A stretch of 64,000 nt of DNA. Source: Galbibacter sp038433465 (lineage in GTDB: Bacteria > Bacteroidota > Bacteroidia > Flavobacteriales > Flavobacteriaceae). The first letter of the stretch is position 1; every line of letters starts with the position of its first letter. The translations under genes were made by a program, and so were the position numbers. The DNA lies in NCBI RefSeq assembly GCF_038433465.1, contig NZ_JAESVF010000012.1, positions 1 to 64,000 on the forward strand, in the 5' to 3' direction. The notes under the pieces were generated by a model. The model ran no database searches and was not told the DNA's origin. It was given only the letters and a program-made list of their open reading frames with translations. Of this stretch, positions 61,552 to 64,000 are shown in pieces.

Positions 61552-63564
61552 TTGAAAAATAAAGCATCTATAAACAATAATAGTATTGATTCAGCAGGAA
61601 TTCCAAAAGATTATAAGGAAGCTATTGCAGAATTAATATGGAATGGTTTTGATGCAAAGGCTACTAAAATAGATGTTTTATTTGAAAGTAATGAAATTGA
61701 CTCTATAGAAAGTATTACAATTTCTGATAATGGAGAGGGAATTAAATATGAAACTCTTCAAGAAACTTTTGGGTCGTTTTTAGATTCTCAAAAGAGAAAT
61801 TCATATCAAAGGTCATCATATATTAAAGGCAAAAAAGGTAAAGGAAGATATTCATTTTCAGCATTAGCAGGAAAAGCAACTTGGCATACTTCATATAAAA
61901 AAGATAATAAAGTGCTAGTTTATGATATCGTTATCTCAAAAAATAGCAAGGATGTCTATGAAGATTCCAATAAAAGAATTTTTGATGATAAACCTACTGG
62001 AACAGATGTAATACTCACTGAATTATTTAATGTTACTGCTTATAGTTTTAATTCCGATGAATTTAAATTATTTCTAGCTAAAGAGTTTGGTTGGTTTCTA
62101 CTTTTAAATAATAAAAACAATTATACTCTCTCAATTAATGGAGAAAACATAGACTATCAATATATAATTTCAGAGAGTGAGTCTAAAGAACTAATAATAG
62201 AAGATAAAGAAAATTTAAAGCACAAATTTTTAATTACCTATGTAAGGTGGAATGAAAGTATTGGGGATAAATACTATTATTATTTCTTAAACAATGAAAA
62301 AATTGAAAGTGCAAAAAAATTAACTTCATATAATAATAACGCTATAGAATTTCATCATAGTGTTTATATTGAATCGCCTTTTTTTGATGAGTTTGAAATG
62401 AATAAAAGTGATTCTGATAGTAATCTTTTTAAAAAGAATCAAACTCACCCAGTTTTCAAAGTCTTAATAAAAGATTTAAATGAATTTTTATTTAGAAAAC
62501 AAAAAGATTTTGTTAGAGAAAATGCAGCTAATGACTTAGTAATTAAATATGAAACTAGAGGCGTTTTTCCAAAATTTGCAAAAAATGAATATGCGCAAGC
62601 TCGTAAAAAAGATTTAATTAAAGTAGTCAAAGAGCTATACTGTGTTCAACCAAAAATATTCAAAGGATTAAAAGCAGAACAAGAAGTTACTTTTGTTGGT
62701 TTTCTGAATTTGTTGTTAGATACTGATGAAAGAGAAAACATCCTTACAATTATCGAAAATGTAACTCGATTAACAAGCGAAGAACGAAAAGAATTGGTTG
62801 AGGTTTTAAAAAAGACAGGATTGTCAAGAATCACTAATACAATTAAACTTTTAGAAGATAGATTTAAGACTGTTGAATATCTAAAGGCTCTAGTTTTTGA
62901 TTTAAAAAAGTTCACAACGGAAAGAGACCATATCCAAAAAATCATAGAGAATAATTATTGGTTATTTGGCGAGCAATTTCATTTAACTTCTGCGGATAAA
63001 AACTTCCAAGAGTTGTTATCTAACTATCTTTATTTTATTGATGGAATTGAAGAAAAACAAAATATTCAATCTTACGAATGGAAAAGAAGGCCAGACATTT
63101 TTCTTTGTAGAAAGCATAATATTCCTGATGCTAGTGATATTGAATATTCTATTGAGCAGAATATTATGGTTGAATTAAAACGACCTACGGTAACAATAAC
63201 CAAAAAGGAATTTAGACAGATTGATGATTATTTGGATTTTATACTAAAAGAAGATAGGTTTAATAGTCAGTTGAGAGAATGGAAATTTTATGTATTAAGC
63301 AATAAGGTCGACGACTATATCGAAAAGCAATATGAGGCTTTTAAAGATAAAGGCAAAAGATTTTTAGTGCAACAAGCAGGTAAATACGAAATCTACGCTC
63401 TAACATGGGATGATTTATTTAAAACATTTGAAATTAAACATAATTATCTACTGAATAAACTGGATTTTGATAAAAAATCAATTCAAGAAGAATTGAATAT
63501 CAATGGAGTTAAACTTTCGACTTCAATTTCAGACAAAATTAGCTCTAATATTATTAGTGCTTAA
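61552..63564 (+). CDS. GHKL ATPase fused to a Shedu/DUF4263-like PD-(D/E)XK nuclease
   Basis: The product has 670 residues with a TTG start. The N-terminal GHKL (Hsp90/MutL-type) ATPase has Glu27/Asn31/Asp34 (ELIWNGFDA), Asp59-x-Gly-x-Gly (SDNGEGI) and KGKKGKGRYSFSAL (92-105). The middle is beta/alpha and then helical (to about 450). The C-terminal domain (about 460-620) looks like the Shedu SduA/DUF4263 nuclease: IQKIIENNYWLFGEQF, Pro514-Asp515 (RRPDIFL) and Glu541-x-Lys543 (MVELKRP), followed by a conserved QIDDY. It is probably a single-protein anti-phage effector in which ATP-bound dimerisation controls DNA cutting. The ATPase is certain and the nuclease likely; the defence role is inferred. 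Confidence 0.85.
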   Translation: MKNKASINNNSIDSAGIPKDYKEAIAELIWNGFDAKATKIDVLFESNEIDSIESITISDNGEGIKYETLQETFGSFLDSQKRNSYQRSSYIKGKKGKGRYSFSALAGKATWHTSYKKDNKVLVYDIVISKNSKDVYEDSNKRIFDDKPTGTDVILTELFNVTAYSFNSDEFKLFLAKEFGWFLLLNNKNNYTLSINGENIDYQYIISESESKELIIEDKENLKHKFLITYVRWNESIGDKYYYYFLNNEKIESAKKLTSYNNNAIEFHHSVYIESPFFDEFEMNKSDSDSNLFKKNQTHPVFKVLIKDLNEFLFRKQKDFVRENAANDLVIKYETRGVFPKFAKNEYAQARKKDLIKVVKELYCVQPKIFKGLKAEQEVTFVGFLNLLLDTDERENILTIIENVTRLTSEERKELVEVLKKTGLSRITNTIKLLEDRFKTVEYLKALVFDLKKFTTERDHIQKIIENNYWLFGEQFHLTSADKNFQELLSNYLYFIDGIEEKQNIQSYEWKRRPDIFLCRKHNIPDASDIEYSIEQNIMVELKRPTVTITKKEFRQIDDYLDFILKEDRFNSQLREWKFYVLSNKVDDYIEKQYEAFKDKGKRFLVQQAGKYEIYALTWDDLFKTFEIKHNYLLNKLDFDKKSIQEELNINGVKLSTSISDKISSNIISA

Positions 63565-63673
63565 TTTCTTTTGTTTTCTTATTTTTTGACTATAATTTAC
63601 TTAATTTTTACAATTAATATTCTATATATCAAAATTACAAATTGATTATCAATTTGTTAGTGATTTAATTCAT

Positions 63674-63697
63674 ATTTTGTATCGGAAAGTAATTAGA
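63674..63697 (+). other. Attachment site attR
   Basis: ATTTTGTATCGGAAAGTAA; 63675-63692 reads Phe-Cys-Ile-Gly-Lys-stop and is the original 3' end of the mnmE gene, or its equivalent, displaced by the insertions. The bases after the stop (attag) also match those after the stop at attL. The gap 63565-63801 otherwise holds only AT-rich sequence and a terminator. Confidence 0.85.
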
Positions 63698-63746
63698 GTT
63701 TAAAAAATATAAAGCCGAATACTATTTGTAATTAGTTTTTAAACAC

Positions 63747-63776
63747 AAAAAAAGCCAGAGTTATCTCTGGCTTTTA
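63747..63776. terminator. Bidirectional terminator between mnmE/element and katG
   Basis: Stem AAAAGCCAGAG / CTCTGGCTTTT with loop TTAT. A- and T-runs on the two sides would serve katG (minus) and the plus-strand gene. Confidence 0.85.
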
Positions 63777-63801
63777 ATATTTGAAATTAAATTATAGAAC
63801 T

Positions 63802-64000
63802 TTAAAATCTGTCTAAATTCATCACTTTGTCCCAAATTTTTACAAAGTCGGTTACAAATTTCTCTTTTGCATCTTGACTCGCGTACACTTCTGCTAAAGC
63901 TCTTAATTCTGAGTTCGAACCAAATATTAAATCGGCTCTTGTAGCTGTCCATTTTACAGCGCCTGTTTTACGGTCTTTTCCTTCAAATAACTCTTCGTTA
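63802..64000 (-). CDS. katG: Catalase-peroxidase KatG, C-terminal end (partial)
   Basis: The last 66 codons are in the window, ending at TAA (63802-63804). The reading NSELRALAEVYASQDAKEKF then TWDKVMNLDRF is the highly conserved KatG C-terminus. KatG breaks down hydrogen peroxide by catalase and peroxidase activity using haem. The gene continues beyond position 64000. It marks return to core chromosome after the inserted elements. Confidence 0.95.
   Translation of the reverse strand, partial: NEELFEGKDRKTGAVKWTATRADLIFGSNSELRALAEVYASQDAKEKFVTDFVKIWDKVMNLDRF

Larger units (their letters stand above)
42003..63692. mobile_element. Tandem pair of integrative elements at the mnmE 3' end
   Basis: The segment is bounded by repeats of the mnmE tail and contains a third repeat at about 55945. 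Each interval starts with its own tyrosine integrase. Gene content (excisionase-like HTH proteins, replication-type proteins, TerS-like protein, serine recombinase, methyltransferase, GHKL ATPases, Fic) is accessory, while both flanks (mnmE, katG) are core. No relaxase or conjugation genes were seen. Confidence 0.9.
55945..63692 (+). mobile_element. Integrative element 2 (about 7.7 kb, GHKL-nuclease cargo)
   Basis: The order is central att, tyrosine integrase, unknown, HTH, winged-helix replication-type protein, ParB-like protein, structured element, membrane protein, GHKL-nuclease protein, attR. All genes face the same way. The layout parallels element 1 but individual genes are distant or unrelated. 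It appears even more AT-rich than element 1. Confidence 0.8.

Noticed and set aside
42003..63692. Conjugative element (ICE)
   Set aside because: No relaxase, coupling protein or Tra gene was recognised; the gene set fits a satellite or mobilisable island better.

Overview
The window is AT-rich and typical of a gliding, probably marine Flavobacteriaceae chromosome. It carries gldF and gldG, a type IX secretion (T9SS) adhesin with its PorP/SprF and OmpA partners, bacillithiol deacetylase BshB1, and promoters of the Bacteroidota type (TAnnTTTG at -7, no clear Shine-Dalgarno). I cannot name the species.

Positions 1-42021 are ordinary chromosome. A surface-adhesin locus (527-14272, minus strand) encodes a protein of about 3,600 residues with about 15 Ig-like modules, 16 DUF11 repeats and a gliding-motility C-terminal sorting domain. 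It is followed by PorP/SprF-like and OmpA-like partners. Next come an M28 peptidase lipoprotein, tRNA-His, bshB1, the fused cytochrome c maturation protein CcsBA, and a DUF2520-KdsC-Maf-MscS group. A YefM/YoeB toxin-antitoxin pair follows, flanked by 98-bp direct repeats. Then come two secreted enzymes (S9 peptidase, large PIG-L protein), a tiny membrane ORF, a Na+/solute symporter and an oxidoreductase. phoH, a SAM hydroxide adenosyltransferase, gldFG, dnaN, DUF4870, MscS, dps and mnmE complete the backbone.

From the 3' end of mnmE to about 63692 the chromosome holds two integrative elements in tandem. Three copies of the mnmE tail (each encoding Phe-Cys-Ile-Gly-Lys-stop) lie at 42004-42021, 55948-55963 and 63675-63692. 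They bound element 1 (about 13.9 kb) and element 2 (about 7.7 kb). Each element begins with its own tyrosine integrase, then a short unknown gene, a small HTH (AlpA/excisionase-like) protein and a replication-type protein. Element 1 also has a TerS-like (phBC6A51-type) protein. This layout resembles phage satellites (PICI-like) and is inferred, not proven. Downstream of attR the chromosome resumes with the C-terminus of katG on the minus strand.

The cargo looks like anti-phage defence. Element 1 has a DNA cytosine-5 methyltransferase overlapping a 967-residue protein with an N-terminal MORC/MutL-type GHKL ATPase and a C-terminal histidine-kinase-like ATPase with a candidate H-box. This overlaps a 572-residue protein with a receiver-like N-terminus, suggesting a restriction-like system with phosphorelay logic. 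A self-regulated Fic protein follows. Element 2 has a GHKL ATPase fused to a Shedu/DUF4263-like nuclease domain. Both elements also carry the same structured intergenic sequence of about 190 nt (compensatory base pairs, invariant apical hairpin, possible pseudoknot), immediately before a gene for an N-terminal multi-helix membrane protein. This paired RNA or DNA structure plus membrane protein is the least explained feature of the window.
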